DNA from: Cherax quadricarinatus
Taxonomy: Eukaryota > Arthropoda > Malacostraca > Decapoda > Parastacidae
DNA: 64,000 bases
NCBI RefSeq assembly: GCF_038502225.1
Contig: NC_091298.1
Location: 43,167,583-43,231,582, forward strand
Reading direction: 5' to 3'
The notes beneath the pieces were generated by a model. That model searched no databases, had not been told where the DNA came from, and worked only from the letters and a program-made list of their open reading frames with translations. Every line of letters starts with the position of its first letter. Position 1 is the first letter of the stretch. A program made the position numbers and the translations under genes. Positions 9,922 to 29,670 of this stretch are shown in pieces.

Positions 9922-10284
9922 GTGCCGAATATGTAAAACTGGCCAATTAGCAAGAACTCATTTAAAATTAAGTCCTTTCTGAAATTTTCTCTTATACGTT
10001 TAAAGATATATTTTTTCCATTAATGTTAATGCAAAAATTTTTAATTTTGCACCAAAAGAATCTTAGAAAACTTACCTAACCTCATTATAACAAGAGCAAT
10101 TTATTTTACCCTAGCCCAACTAAATATATTTTAAATACGTTTACAATATCAAAAATATTTTTTTCGTTAGGTTCAGAATGATTTTGGCGAAATTATTGCA
10201 TACACAAATTTTCACTTGTCCTATATGGCAAGATGAGCGTTGCTATTTAAGCCAAGATCGCAAGTTCTGCCTATTCGGCACGAC
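9919..10284 (+). mobile_element. TA-nested inverted-repeat element, copy 1
   Basis: It starts GTCGTGCCGAAT and ends ATTCGGCACGAC. The terminal repeats extend, with 3 mismatches, over about 22 bp. The interior is A/T-rich, non-coding and shared with six other copies in this window. Both flanks are (TA)n. Size, terminal repeats and TA flanks fit a MITE-like non-autonomous DNA transposon with TA target preference. This orientation (A) begins ...TATGTAAAACTGG. Confidence 0.85.
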
Positions 10285-10300
10285 ATATATACATGTATAT

Positions 10301-10308
<8 letters not shown>

Positions 10309-10390
<82 letters not shown>
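10309..10390. repeat. (TA)n microsatellite
   Basis: About 82 bp of TA, preceded by a short ACAC run, between copies 1 and 2. Confidence 0.98.
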
Positions 10391-11092
<702 letters not shown>

Positions 11093-11114
11093 CTATAATT
11101 CATGGGATATTAAA

Positions 11115-11477
11115 GTGGAAAGAATGAAAGAACTTGACAGATTTATCAGATGTCTAGACAATCATAATGTAAAGGATTGTCATACCAAATTGAACAGTTG
11201 CTATCAATGCAACAAGGGAAGGCACCATAAAGTTATGTGCAGGGTTGTATGTGATTCTTATAATAAGGGTGACAGTAATGATAATGTTAATAACCCTGAC
11301 ACTACAGTGACTGATGTAAAGGTTGCAGCTAATGGCAATAATGATGGCCTAGCTGAGGTAGCCTTGCCGGCGTTGGATGCAATAATTCAGGATAAAGGGC
11401 ATAAATCCAAAAGCATGCGGCGTCACTCTCCTCAACACTGGTACGGGCCATGTAATATATGGCAGACTACCGCCTAG
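11115..11477 (+). pseudogene. BEL/Pao gag end with zinc knuckles (remnant)
   Basis: The frame encodes CLDNHNVKDC and, a few residues later, CYQCNKGRHHKVMC. This pair of cysteine-histidine motifs, the second with the HH-x-x-x-C end, is the form seen in BEL/Pao retrotransposon gag polyproteins. A low-complexity Asn/Asp-rich linker follows, where the protease would begin. The copy starts immediately after LINE R2, so its 5' part is missing. Confidence 0.6.
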
Positions 11478-11816
11478 TAATAATGACTAGAGGAGGTAGT
11501 GAATACAGTCACGGTGTCTTGCCCATAAATGGTCAACCCAGTACAAGTATTCTTCTATCGAGAATGATGTTGAACCAGTCTAATTTGTGGGAGCTGGACA
11601 GCATAGGGATTAATATAAATGAGGAAAGTCAAAATGATTCCTTTACTCAGGAACAATACCTGAAGGATGTTAAATATGAATCTGGACATTACTGGATGCG
11701 ACTTCCGTGGAAGCTCAACCGTCCAGAATTATCTACTAATTATAGGATGGCGTATGGACAGTTAAAGGGCCCAGCTCTGCGAACTGAGCAAGACACCAAA
11801 ATTGTTGACTACTTAT
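11478..11816 (+). pseudogene. BEL/Pao protease-to-RT linker (remnant)
   Basis: In another frame from the gag piece the sequence reads NLWELDSIGI, then QEQYLKDVKYESGHYWMRLPW and LSTNYRMAYGQLK. In BEL/Pao elements an [F/L]WE(L)-[D/E]S-[I/L]G-I segment, a K(F/Y)E-x-GRY-x-V-x-LPWK segment and a NY-x-x-A-x-x-RL segment sit in this order just upstream of the reverse transcriptase. The frame ends at a TAA at 11816 and no reverse transcriptase follows. Confidence 0.7.
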
Positions 11817-11819
11817 AAT

Positions 11820-13488
11820 GATATAATTAATAAATAGTTAAATAATAAATTGTTCTTACTTCAGGCGACGATAAATGTACACCTTAAGTGCACAGGTGGT
11901 CCACTGAGCGAAGTAATTGGGTAAATAATCTTATGTGGACAATTTCCGGGCGTGACGTCAACTGAAGAGGAACTAATGAGGATATGTGAAGGGGTTAATG
12001 AAATAATGCAGTAAGGTGCTGGGACTGACTTGGGATACTGAGAGAGACTTGTTATTGTTAAAGTCTCATAATTCCAGTATGCCCAATAAATTAATCCAGG
12101 GAGCATAGGCTTATGCCCCTGAGAGAATGGAACAGTAATTAGTCCATTTTGAGGGATCAATAAATATGGATGGCCATGGAGTTGAAGTGCCTATATGCAG
12201 TAATGTGTTGGGGCTGACTTGGGATACTGAGAGAGACTTGTTACTGTTAAAGTCTCATAATTCCAGTATGCCCAATAAATTAACCCCGAGAGCATAGACT
12301 TAGTGTCACACCTTACAATAAGAGGGAAATTGTTAATACCAGAAGCATGGAGGCTTGAGTGTGCTTTGGATGGAGCCCTACCTGAGGAGTTAACAGGTGG
12401 AAAGAATTAATGGGTGATTATGTAAATGCCAATGTTGGAGTTCCCAAGCCAGGTGGCCAGTGAAGATGGGAAAATTGTACTCCACATTATGTAAGTCGTC
12501 TAGCAACGACCTCCGCCCGGCCGCAGTGTGGAATTTTTTTTTGATTTTCCGAAGCTATAATGCCTAATAGGTGTTTAATGTGTCGATATGAGTCAAAAAT
12601 GTATTTGACAATAGGATAGAACCAAGAGTTCCCTTTGCGCATGCGCTGATGTGCGGGGGTAGAGGTCGAACTGGGGCATGGGGAGGCGGGAGTGTTTTTG
12701 AATGTAGTGAGGAGGCTGGGAATGCATGGAACCAGGAAATTGGCGTTCACGGCGGCCTAAGGATTAATATAGGCCTCCTTTCATAATAGGAAGTGTCGTA
12801 ACTGTTCCTGGTGGAGAGTGAGGGAACGTGATTCACAGGACCACCGTAATAAGGTGGTAGAATTAGTGAATAATGGTTCGACCGGGTGTGACTGGTGCGC
12901 GGCCATGGTGTGTGTCCAGGGGAAATACCCGTGAGTTAATCCTCACTTATCGGCCTCAGATATTAATGGAGTGACCTCTAATGTGTATAATAATTATGAG
13001 ATGTTAAATCGTCTTGTGAATGGTAATGTAATCAGTGATATTAACATTAAGTTAAGAGAATGCGGGGTTGTGAAATAGATCGCCCTGCTCCGAGTGAACG
13101 CGTGATTCTCGTATCGAGGATAGTGAAGTTTTACGGAATCACGACTTCTAAACCGGGATAAACCAACGGATACCTCGTCCTGCTGGAATAAGAACCGTGT
13201 CGGTGTAGCAGGACATCGAAATGAGATGGAGAATGGTTGAAATAAGGAGTATCAATCACCCACAGTTAAGTAACCCTTCTAGTTATAGCAGACTGATACT
13301 GGCCAGTTAGGTATGTTGCAATTGGATAGGTTATGGGTGATCCAGCTACATCAAGTGACCACCAGAGAATATCTGGTAAGTGGAGAGATTATGTACAAGT
13401 GTTTTCCTTGATGGATATATCCATGTGTGACCTACCCCCCCCCCCCTTCATTCAGTTATACTAATATCATCTACACAGTCCACAAATA
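11820..13488. other. Non-coding block with internal duplication
   Basis: About 1.67 kb without a recognisable gene. It holds a direct duplication (listed separately), a C12-type run at 13437-13448 and scattered GC-rich patches. It could contain LTR sequence of the preceding BEL/Pao remnant, but no paired LTR was found. Confidence 0.4.
12008..12302. repeat. Direct duplication, ~105 bp, 189-bp offset
   Basis: Positions 12008-12112 and 12197-12302 are near-identical (shared GACTTGGGATACTGAGAGAG and CATAATTCCAGTATGCCCAA), separated by ~85 bp of unique sequence. Confidence 0.9.
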
Positions 13489-15305
13489 ACTCCTTCAGAG
13501 TGCAGGCACTGTACTTCCCATCTCCAGGACTCAAGTCCGGCCTGCCGGTTTCCCTGAACCCCTTCATAAATGTTACTTTGCTCACACTCCAACAGCACGT
13601 CAAGTATTAAAAACCATTTGTCTCCATTCACTCCTATCAAACACGCTCACGCATGCCTGCTGGAAGTCCAAGCCCCTCGCACACAAAACCTCCTTTACCC
13701 CCTCTCTCCATCCTTTCCTAGGCCGACCCCTACCCCGCCTTCCTTCCACTACAGACTGATACACTCTTGAAGTCATTCTGTTTCGCTCCATTCTCTCTAC
13801 ATGTCCGAACCACCTCAACAACCCTTCCTCAGCCCTCTGGACAACAGTTTTGGTAATCCCGCACCTCCTCCTAACTTCCAAACTACGAATTCTCTGCATT
13901 ATATTCACACCACACATTGCCCTCAGACATGACATCTCCACTGCCTCCAGCCTTCTCCTCGCTGCAACATTCATCACCCATGCTTCACACCCATATAAGA
14001 GCGTTGGTAAAACTATACTCTCATACATTCCCCTCTTTGCCTCCAAGGACAAAGTTCTTTGTCTCCACAGACTCCTAAGTGCACCACTCACTCTTTTCCC
14101 CTCATCAATTCTATGATTCACCTCATCTTTCATAGACCCATCCGCTGTCACATCCACTCCCAAATATCTGAATACATTCACCTCCTCCATACTCTCTCCC
14201 TTCAATCTGATATTCAATCTTTCATCACCTAATCTTTTTGTTATCCTCATAACCTTACTCTTTCCAGTATTCACCTTTAATTTTCTTCTTTTGCACACCC
14301 TACCAAATTCATCCACCAATCTCTGCAACTTCTCTTCAGAATCTCCCAAGAGCACAGTGTCATCAGCAAAGAGCAGCTGTGACAACTCCCAATTTGTGTG
14401 TGATTCTTTATCTTTTAACTCCACGCCTCTTGCCAAGACCCTCGAATTTACTTCTCTTACAACCCCATCTATAAATATATTAAACAACCACGGTGACATC
14501 ACACATCCTTGTCTAAGGCCTACTTTTACTGGGAAATAATTTCCCTCTTTCCTACATACTCTAACTTGAGCCTCACTATCCTCGTAAAAACTTTTCACTG
14601 CTTTCAGTAACCTACCTCCTACACCATACACTTGCAACATCTGCCACGTTGCCCCCTATCCACCGTGTCATACGCCTTTTCCAAATCCATAAATGCCACA
14701 AAGACCTCTTTAGCCTTATCTAAATACTGTTCACTTATATGTTTCACTGTAAACACCTGGTCCACACACCCCCTACCTTTCCTAAAGCCTCCTTGTTCAT
14801 CTGCTATCCTATTCTCCGTCTTACTCTTAATTCTTTCAATAATAACTCTACCATACACTTTACCAGGTATACTCAGCAGACTTATCCCCCTATAATTTTT
14901 GCACTCTCTTTTGTCCTCTTTGCCTTTATACAAAGGAACTATGCATGCTCTCTGCCAATCCCTAGGTACCTTACCCTCTTCCATACATTTATTAAATAAT
15001 TGCACCAACCACTCCAAAACTATATCCCCACCTGCTTTTAACATTTCTATCTTTATCCCATCAATCCCGGCTGCCTTACCCCCTTTCATTTTACCTACTG
15101 CCTCACGAACTTCCCCCACACTCACAACTGGCTCTTCCTTACTCCTACAAGATGTTATTCCTCCGTGTCCTATACACGAAATCACAGCTTCCCTATCTTC
15201 ATCAACATTTAACAATTCCTCAAAATATTCCCTCCATCTTCCCAATACCTCTAACTCTCCATTTAATAACTCTCCTCTCCTATTTTTAACTGACAAATCC
15301 ATTTG
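13489..15305 (-). pseudogene. RTE-like LINE copy R3 (RT to 3' end)
   Basis: Reading leftward from 15305, the first frame gives the pre-RT linker ([18 protein letters not shown]), [11 protein letters not shown], the [15 protein letters not shown] motif, [12 protein letters not shown] and [12 protein letters not shown] (motif A). One missing G near 14640 shifts frame. The 346-codon second frame (13600-14640) then gives LRQGCVMSPWLF (motif B), LLFADDTVLLG (motif C) and the C-terminal [14 protein letters not shown]...GRGRPRKGW segment. The endonuclease half is absent: the copy is cut at the (TA)n at 15309. The 3' end is clipped at 13489. One frameshift apart, the RT is well preserved. Confidence 0.9.
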
Positions 15306-21490
<6,185 letters not shown>

Positions 21491-21559
21491 CTCTTTCTCC
21501 AGGACTGGTTGAGACGTCCACATCCTCAACGTGGACACCGTAAAATGGAATTTCTCCAG
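21491..21559 (-). CDS. Candidate 69-bp internal exon
   Basis: On the minus strand a pyrimidine-rich tract ending TTTCCTTCACAG precedes, and GAG|GTGAGT follows, a 69-bp segment open in two frames: strong consensus acceptor and donor. In the phase-0 frame it reads LEKFHFTVSTLRMWTS...LEKE (23 codons); the other open frame reads GEIPFYGVHVEDVDVS. It is on the same strand as the gustatory-receptor-like exon at 48.3-49.5 kb, which also ends in phase 0, so it could be a distant 3' exon of that gene. That link is speculative, and chance occurrence of splice consensus is possible. Confidence 0.3.
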
Positions 21560-21799
21560 CTGTGAAGGAAACACAAAGAGTCATAGCCATTTTCTGTCAA
21601 TTGTACATAGATACCTAAGACCAGATAGTGGTAAAAACAGAACGGGGTCAAAACAATGATCTCTCAGAGAGAGACAAAAAAATTTCAAAAGAATTCATAC
21701 ACACTAAATTGTTTTCCACCCAGTTTACTGAAGTGTTGCTTGACGCAAGTGGACAACTTCCAGTCACATAAAATTTTGGTGGTCAAAGAAAACTACACA

Positions 21800-22640
<841 letters not shown>

Positions 22641-22689
22641 GTGCCTCTGAGGGTACCACCGTATGTCCTCGGATCAAAGTAAAGCTCCT

Positions 22690-22895
22690 AGCTCTGCTGG
22701 GTGCTTGATTCTTCTAGGATTTGGAGATCCTGTGGGTTACAGCACAATATTATTTCAGCTCACCATGAAGCGGATTCGAACCCATGACTCAGCATTGGTT
22801 CGAGTACGTCGCTGGTTCGTGGTTATAATAATATATTTATCTATATATACTGCGGCAAGTCAAGGTTCGACCCCACGACACAATCTCTCACCTAA
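22690..22895 (-). mobile_element. tRNA-like SINE remnant
   Basis: On the minus strand GCTGAGTCATGGGTTCGAAT contains a good B box (GGTTCGAATCC) near 22775-22795. A second B-box-like GGTTCGACCCC lies on the plus strand near 22862. No full cloverleaf can be drawn. Probably decayed tRNA-derived SINE sequence. Confidence 0.4.
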
Positions 22896-23019
22896 AGAGA
22901 CAACACAACATACATGTCACCATATCCATTCCGCCACCGATCCTACAAACAACATGATACTAGTGAACTAGCCTTGTTTCATGTTGTTGGGGAGGACTAT
23001 GTACCTCATCTCGGCAGTG

Positions 23020-23265
23020 TTTTCTCTGGGTGTCTTAAAGATGTTTAATGCATGTCGTCTGCAGACAACAGTAATTAAACAATGTCCGTGTAAATATAAA
23101 TACTTAAACAGTATAATGTGATTCTTTGTCAATTAAGGATCACATTATACTGCTTAAATGTTTATATTTCCATTGTGTAGGTATTTTATACTATTTATTT
23201 CCCACAATGCCAGTCCTCTACAGACGACGGGGCAACCACCCAGGGACGTACTACCGTCCTGCCAG
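23020..23265. repeat. Fold-back inverted repeat
   Basis: CAGTATAATGTGATTC and GATCACATTATACTG face each other around ~13 nt, and similarity continues outward through AAATATAAA-type sequence to CTGGGTG and CGTCTGCAGA on the left against their complements on the right. The arms are about 100 bp and imperfect. No coding capacity. Confidence 0.7.
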
Positions 23266-23399
23266 ATGACTGTGGAACAGAAACCTGTAACTGTTTAACA
23301 TGATGGTAGGATTGTTGGTATCTTTTTCTGTCTCATAAACACGCTGGATATCAGGGATATCTTGCTACTGCTACTTGCACTTAGGTCACACAACACAGG

Positions 23400-25411
23400 C
23401 ACGCACATGCATATATATACTTACATCTAGGTTTTTCTTTTTTTTTCTAAATAGCTCTTGTTCTTCTTTATGTCTTCTATTGTCCATGGAGAAATGGAAA
23501 AGAATCTTTCCTCCTGTCGTATGAGGCGACTAAAATGCCGGGAGCAATGGGCTAGTAACCTCTTCTCCTGTAAACATTTACTAAAAAAGAGAAGGAAAAA
23601 AACTTTAGAAACCTGGATTGCTTGAATGTGCGTGGATGTAGTGCGGGTGATAAGAAACAGATGATTGCTGATGTTATGAATGAAAAGAAGTTGAATGTCC
23701 TGGCCCTAAGTGAAACAAAGCTGAGGGCGTAGGCGAGTTTCGATAGGGAGAAATAAATAGGATTGAGTCAGGAGTACCTGAGAGAGTTAGAGCTAAGGAA
23801 GGGGTAGCAATAATGTTGAAGGATCAGTTATGGAAGGAGAAGAGAGAATATAAATGTGTAAATTCAAGGATTACGTGGATTAAAATAAAGGTTGGATGCG
23901 AAAAATCGGTCATAACAAGCTTGTATGCACCTGGAGAAGAGAGGAGTGTAGAGGGGAGAGAGATATTGGGAGATGTTAAGTGAATGTATAGGAACCTTTG
24001 AACCAAGTGAGAGAGTAATTGTGGTAGGGGACCTGAATGCTAAAGTAGGAGAAACATTTAGAGAGGGAGTGGTAGGTAAGTTTGGGGTGCCAGGTGTAAA
24101 TGATAATGGGAGCCCTTTGATTGAACTTTGTACAGAAAGGGGTTTAGTTATAGGTAATACATATTTTAAGAAAAAGAGGATTGGTAAGTATACAAGATAT
24201 GATGGACTATGTATTGATAGATAAAAGACTGTTGAGTAGACTTCAGGATGTTCTTGTTTATAGAGGGGCCACAGATACATCACATCACTTTTTAGTTGTA
24301 TCTACACTGAGAGTAAAAGGTAGATGGGATACAAGGAAAATTGAAGCATCAATGAAGAGAGGTGAAGGTTTATAAACTAAAAGAGGAGGCAGTTACGGTA
24401 AGATATAAACGACTATTGGAGCATAGATGGGCTAGTGAGAATATAGGCAATGGGGTCAAAGATGTATGGGGTAGGTTTAAAAATGAAGTGTTAGTGTTCA
24501 GCAGAAGTTTGTGATTGTGCGGGAGGGAAGAGGAGCGATTGGTGGAATGATGACGTAAAGAGAGTAGTAAGTGAAAAAAGTTAGCATATGAGAGGTTTTT
24601 ACAAAGTAGAAGTGATGCAAGGAGGGAAGAGTATATGGAGAAAAAAAAGAGAGGTTAAGAGAGTGGTGAAGCAATGTAAAAACAGAGCAAATGAGAGAGT
24701 TGGTGAGATGTTATCAACAAATTTTGTTGAAAATAAGAAAAAGTTTTGGAGTAAGATTAACAAGTTAAGGAAGCCTAGAGAACAAATGGATTTGTCAGTT
24801 AAAAGTAGAAGAGGAGAGTTATTAAATGGAGAGTTAGAGGTATTGGGAAGATGGAGGGAATATTTTGAGAAATTGTTAAATGTTGATGAAGATAGGGAAG
24901 CTGTGATTTCGTGTATAGGGCAAGGAGGAATAACATCTTGTAGGAGTGAGGAAGAGCCAGTTGTGAGTGTGGGGGAAGTTCGTGAGGCAGTGTGTAGAAT
25001 GAAAGCTGGGATTGATGGGATAAAGACAAAAATGTTAAAAGGAGGTGGGGATATAGTTTTGGAGTTGTTGGTGCTATTATTTAATAAATGTATAGAGGAG
25101 GATAAGGTACCTAGGGATTGGCAGAGAGCATGCATAGTTCCTTTGTATAAAGGCAAAGGGGACAAAAGAGAGTGCAAAAATTATAGGGGGATAAGTCTGT
25201 AGAGTGTACCTGGTAAAGTGTATGGTAGACTTATTATTGAAAGAATTAAGAGTAAGACAGGGAGTACGATAGCAGACGAACAAGAAGGCTTTAGGAAAGG
25301 TAGGGGGTGTGTGGACTAGGTGTTTACAGTGAAACATATAAGTGAACAGTATTTAGATAAGGCTAAAGTGGTTTTTGTGGCATTTATGGATTTGGAAAAG
25401 GCATTTTAGGT
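23400..25411 (+). pseudogene. RTE-like LINE copy R5 (5' UTR, endonuclease, partial RT)
   Basis: The 5' untranslated part (TGTCGTATGAGGCGACTAAA near 23515) matches the minus-strand copy R8 at ~46.06 kb. The endonuclease follows in pieces: LNVRGCSAGDKKQM, LALSETK, VIVVGDLNAKVGETF (~24010-24060) and FGVPGVNDNGSPLIELC. An internal deletion near 24200 removes part of it. A 204-codon frame (24588-25202) holds the linker and N-terminal RT up to NYRGISL. The copy breaks at 25411, in the motif A region (FMDLEKAF), where an unrelated minus-strand LINE begins. Confidence 0.85.
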
Positions 25412-28200
25412 CCTTTGAAATACATTGAATTTTTGTAAAGGTTTAGTCGAAACACGGGGAATGTCATGTGGATGTTTGTGTCTGGTGTTATGCCTGTGGA
25501 TCCTGTCACAACTATGAAGAAAGCGTTTTAGTTCAAGGTTAATATTGAAATTTAAGGTCCTGTCGATATAGATTGCACAGTAGTAAGTGTGGATGTTCTG
25601 AACAGGGAGTAAGTTTAGATCTGTGAAGAGTGGGGGGAAGGTGTTGCCAGGGATGGGATTTAGTGATTATTCTTACTGTGGCTTTTTGTTGGGTTATTAT
25701 TGGCTTCAGGTATGTTGCTCCAGTTGATCCCCAAGCACAGATAGCATAGGTGAGGTATGGATAAATAAGTGAATGGTATAGTGTGAGAATGGCAGTTTGC
25801 AGCACGTAGTATCGTATCTTGGAGAGGAACCCCACCGTTTTGGATACTTCTTTATTATGTGCTGGATTTGGGTCCTGAAATTTAGGTTGTTGTCGAGGTA
25901 TAGGCGTAGGAATTTGTCCTCATTATGTCTGGCAATTAGAGTGTTGTTGATCTTAATGTTAAGTTGCGCAACACCTGCTCTGCTACCAAACATAATATAG
26001 TTAGTCAGTGTTAAGTGTAAGTTTATTGGCTGTCATCCAAGTCGATATTTTGAGCAGCTCCTCGTTAACAATGGTGTTGAGGGTGGCAAGATTAGGGTGG
26101 GAGATGAGATAAGTCGTGTTGTCAGCAAAGAGAATGGGTTTCAGGTGTTGGGATATGTTTGGAAGGACATTAATGTAAATGAGGAAGAGCAGGGGTCCAA
26201 GGACACTTCCCTGTGGAACTCCAGTATCAAGTGGCCGTATTGATGAGGCTGTGTCTTTAATGGTGACATACTGATACCTATTAGAAAGGTAGGATTTGAA
26301 ATATGCAAGCGCATGGCCTCTTATACCATAGTGGTCAAGTTTGTGGAGTAGGATGCCGTGGTCTATTGTGTCAAACGCTTTTCTTAGGTCATTAAAAATT
26401 CCTAGCGGATATTCCTTATTTTCCAATGCTGTGTAAAGCAGGTCTAGCATTTTTATAATTGCATCATTAGTGCTTTTATTTTTCCTGAATCCAAATTGGC
26501 AGGGGTTGAGTATATTTTGTGCCGTTATAAATTAATATAGCCTCCTGTGCACGAGTTTCTCGAAGATTTTGAATAGCAATGGTAAGTTTGATATTGGCCT
26601 ATAGTTGTTTACATCTGTAAGGTCACCACCTTTATGTATTGGTGTAACCCTTGCTGTCTTGAGTAGTGTCGGGAAAGTGCTAGTTTCTAGTGACTTGTTA
26701 GAAAGTAATGTAATAGCATGCAAAAGGACATGGGCCGCCCACTTGTACAATAATGATGGGACATGAGACAGATTCCCTGAGTTATTTTTAAGTGACTTTA
26801 TAATTTCGGTGACTTCCGTGGGCTCAGTTGGTACAAGATAGAAGGAATTTGGGAAATTCCAATCTAGGTAGTCCCCGGCATGGGCATTGGTGCGTGCGAT
26901 TTTACTGGCAAGATTAGATCCTATGTTTGAGAAGAAGTTGTTTATCTTGTTAGCTGTATCAGTGGGATGCAGTGGTGTTTCATGTGGTTTAGTTAGGACA
27001 ATATTCTTGTTTTTTTTTTTTAGTTTGTGGGTCCCCAGAATCTGGGAAAGTGTTTTCCAGGTCTTTTTTATATCTCCTCTTGTGTCAATGAATCTTCTGG
27101 AGTAGTGCAGTTGTTTGGCTTTCTTTATTAATTTGGTGAGAACTGTTGAATATTGTTTAAGAATATCTTTGTGTATTAAGCCCTGTCTATATTGTTTTTC
27201 ATATCAATGGATTTCAGGATGCTGCTGGTTAGCCATGGGTAACCGAGCCGCTTATTCGTGATCTGTTTCGTTTTTATAGGACAATGTTTGTTGTATAGTC
27301 TAAGTATTTTGTTAAGAAAAATGTCTGTCCAATCGTCAATACCATTGCAATTGAGAATTCAGTAGCCCAGTCAACAGTCTCTAGGTCTGCTGTGAACTTC
27401 CTTATTGAGGCCTCGTCATGGAGTCTAAATGAAACTTTGTTGTATTCGAGTGGTGGCTTACTAATGTTTGTTAAGAGGAAGGTTGGGTAGTGGTCAGTAG
27501 TGCTGTCTGTGATTATCCCTAATTTAAGGGGGGCTAGTATATTGGTCCATATTGGTCCATATGGTTGTACTTGTCTCAGTCAGCCTGGTTGGTTTAGTTA
27601 TTGTTGGTATGAGAAGTGTGTTGTTCATATTGTTGATGAAATCAGTTACAGGCTGATCATCTGGTAGGCCAAGGTTGATATTGAAGTCTCCAGCTAAGAG
27701 GTGGTGGTGCTTGTTCATTTGTCTGTTTGTTATTAGTGCCTTTAGATTCTCACTGAAATTTGGGATGTTTGTGTGGGGGTATCCGGTAAATGGCACCGAT
27801 TGTTATAGGCGTTTTAAGGTTTTTTACAGTAAAATTAGCAAAAAATTTATTCCCCATATTCATCACTAAAGCAGGTGGTGCTAATACAAGAGGTTAGAGT
27901 AATAGATTGCAGTACTACCCCCAACTTGGTATGGTCTGCAGTTGTGGATTGCTGTGTATCCTGGTAGTGGGTAGATATCTATTGTGTCCTGCTTAAGCCA
28001 GGTTTCAGTAAGAATAATGCAGGAGAAGGGTGTCTTTAGCGACTCAAGGAGTATCAGGAGGTCATCATAGTGTTTGCTTAAGGACCTGATGTTGTAGTTA
28101 AAAATTGATAAACTTTGAGCAGTGTTTATGATAGTGCTGGCTTGTGATGCTGTGTAATAAAGGCAGTTACTTTCCAATAAGTTTTGATTGTGTGTTAGAT
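25412..28200 (-). pseudogene. L2/CR1-superfamily LINE, decayed
   Basis: From right to left on the minus strand: FNYNIRSLSKHYDDLL and ILTETWLKQD (endonuclease start, ~28100-27990), HHLLAGDFNINLG and an LT-x-T-S-T-T-I-W segment (~27700-27530), VTPIHKGGDLTDVNNYRPIS (~26650), FNDLRKAFDTIDHGILLHKL (motif A, ~26400), GVPQGSVLGPLLFLIYIN (motif B) and ILFADNTTYL (motif C, second Asp changed to Asn), then a C-terminal YYVLQTAILTLYHSLIYPYL segment (25800-25700). At least five frameshifts. An APE-type LINE; placement in the L2/Daphne-like part of the CR1 superfamily is my reading of the motif wording. Motif C loss means it is inactive. Confidence 0.75.
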
Positions 28201-28390
28201 TATGGAGGTTTAGATCAGGGTCACGTGATCATTCATCTTTTAGGTTTAAATAGTGGTTATTTATATCCTGTATTGCGTGGTGAGTTCTAATACTGATTTC
28301 TATAGTAGTGGGAAGTTTGGACAAGTATATAGCTAAAGCACTTTGGTCATATAGAGTATAGTCACTAATAAACATAATGAAGTTGATATT
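28201..28390. other. Spacer, probably 5' part of the L2-like LINE
   Basis: A/T-rich, stops in all frames; no separate feature recognised. Confidence 0.35.
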
Positions 28391-28632
28391 GTCTATGCTT
28401 TGTGCTAGAATGAGCTAAAGTACAACTAGGTATTAACTAATACTATAAAAAAACAAATTACAAATAGCACCAGACTCACTCTTGTAATTGCACTAAGGTC
28501 TAATATAATGAATTTGGTGTTGTCTATGTATTGAGCTAGAATGAGCTAAAGTACAACTAGGTATAAACTTATAATATAAAAATACAAATTAAAACGGTAC
28601 AAGACTCTCACTTGCAATTGCACTAAGGTCTT
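28391..28632. repeat. Tandem duplication, ~131-bp period, two copies
   Basis: GAATGAGCTAAAGTACAACT occurs at about 28408 and 28539, and GCACTAAGGTCT closes each unit. The pair sits at the junction between the L2-like LINE and the Jockey-like ORF1. Confidence 0.85.
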
Positions 28633-29640
28633 GACTTCCCCAGCTCTGAGGGCCAGGAGAACTGTGTTCCTCAAGAGACTCGACAGGCTCATCACTGTCC
28701 AGGCTACCGATGAAGTCAAGTCGTCCATTGAAGCACAGAACCCTTGGGCCAAGGTGGAATTCATTATCAAAATACCCAATGCTTCCTCCATGCTGAAGGT
28801 CACCTTCAGTGACGTCAACATGGCAGCCAGAGCTCTCACTGATTGACTGGCTATTCACTAGTTCCACATCAATCCAGCCTTCATCGAAGCAGAAAAATTC
28901 CATCAAATTCCACAGTGTTCCAACTGTTACTCATACCTACATACCACCAAAGACTGCCCTGCCAAGAATAAGAAGTTCTGCTCCACCTGCGGCCAAGGTC
29001 ATGACTTCAAGACGTGCACTACTGCCTCTCCACCTAAATGCTTGAACTGCAAGAATGATCACCACACTCTTGTTGCCAAGTGCCCAACCAGACGAGATAT
29101 ACTTAAGAAACAGCTCCAACAACAACAACAAAACTACTGCACAAGCGACTACACATGCTGCTATTACCAAGCTTCAAGCTGATACTACCAAGATTCTTCA
29201 AGCCACGCAAGCTACATCTACCACTTCTTCGCCAGCTCTTGCTGGCGACTCCACCAAAATTCTTTACTGCATTATGTATGCTCATGTGCAGAATGTAGCT
29301 GAACCTGGTTCCTTCAACACCACCATCAACGAACTGTTCAAGCTCAACAACATGCCTGGTTTCATATTCCCTGCATCTCCACCTTCCACAGAAATCATAA
29401 AATCCACTACAAATGTTCTCCAACATTACCGCTGCTCCACCGCTACCACACCTTCCTCCCAACACAGAGATGGACGAATCAGAAACCACTGAGACGCCGA
29501 CTGATTTCACCAATGAGAGTCCACCAGCACCTGCTTCCACCTCCGTAACAACGGACCAATCAGACGCCTCATCTCAATCGTCTCAGCCACCAGCCAAGAA
29601 AGTTAAAACACAAGAGCCTTGTTATGCATCCCTACGTACT
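28631..29640 (+). pseudogene. Jockey-type LINE ORF1 with three zinc knuckles
   Basis: The first frame reads WAKVEFIIKIPNASSMLKVTF and DVNMAARAL, the RNA-recognition-like fold of Jockey-group ORF1 proteins. After a frameshift near 28845 a second frame gives three CCHC knuckles in series: CSNCYSYLHTTKDC, CSTCGQGHDFKTC and CLNCKNDHHTLVAKC (about 28917-29085). A Gln- and Ser/Thr-rich tail follows to about 29640. ORF1 binds the element RNA. No matching ORF2 follows; a different LINE starts at ~29.7 kb. Confidence 0.7.
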
Positions 29641-29670
29641 ACCGCCAGTCCTTCATAGGGAGATTAGTCA

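Noticed and set aside
24599..25177. Long minus-strand ORFs antisense to the RTE-like LINEs (also 38421-39107, 44351-45004 and 14899-15306)
   Set aside because: They are shadow frames of the LINE coding strand, recurring identically in each copy.
25412..25470. GTCGAAAC as a possible hammerhead GAAA segment
   Set aside because: No TGATGA-like core or pairing stems within range.
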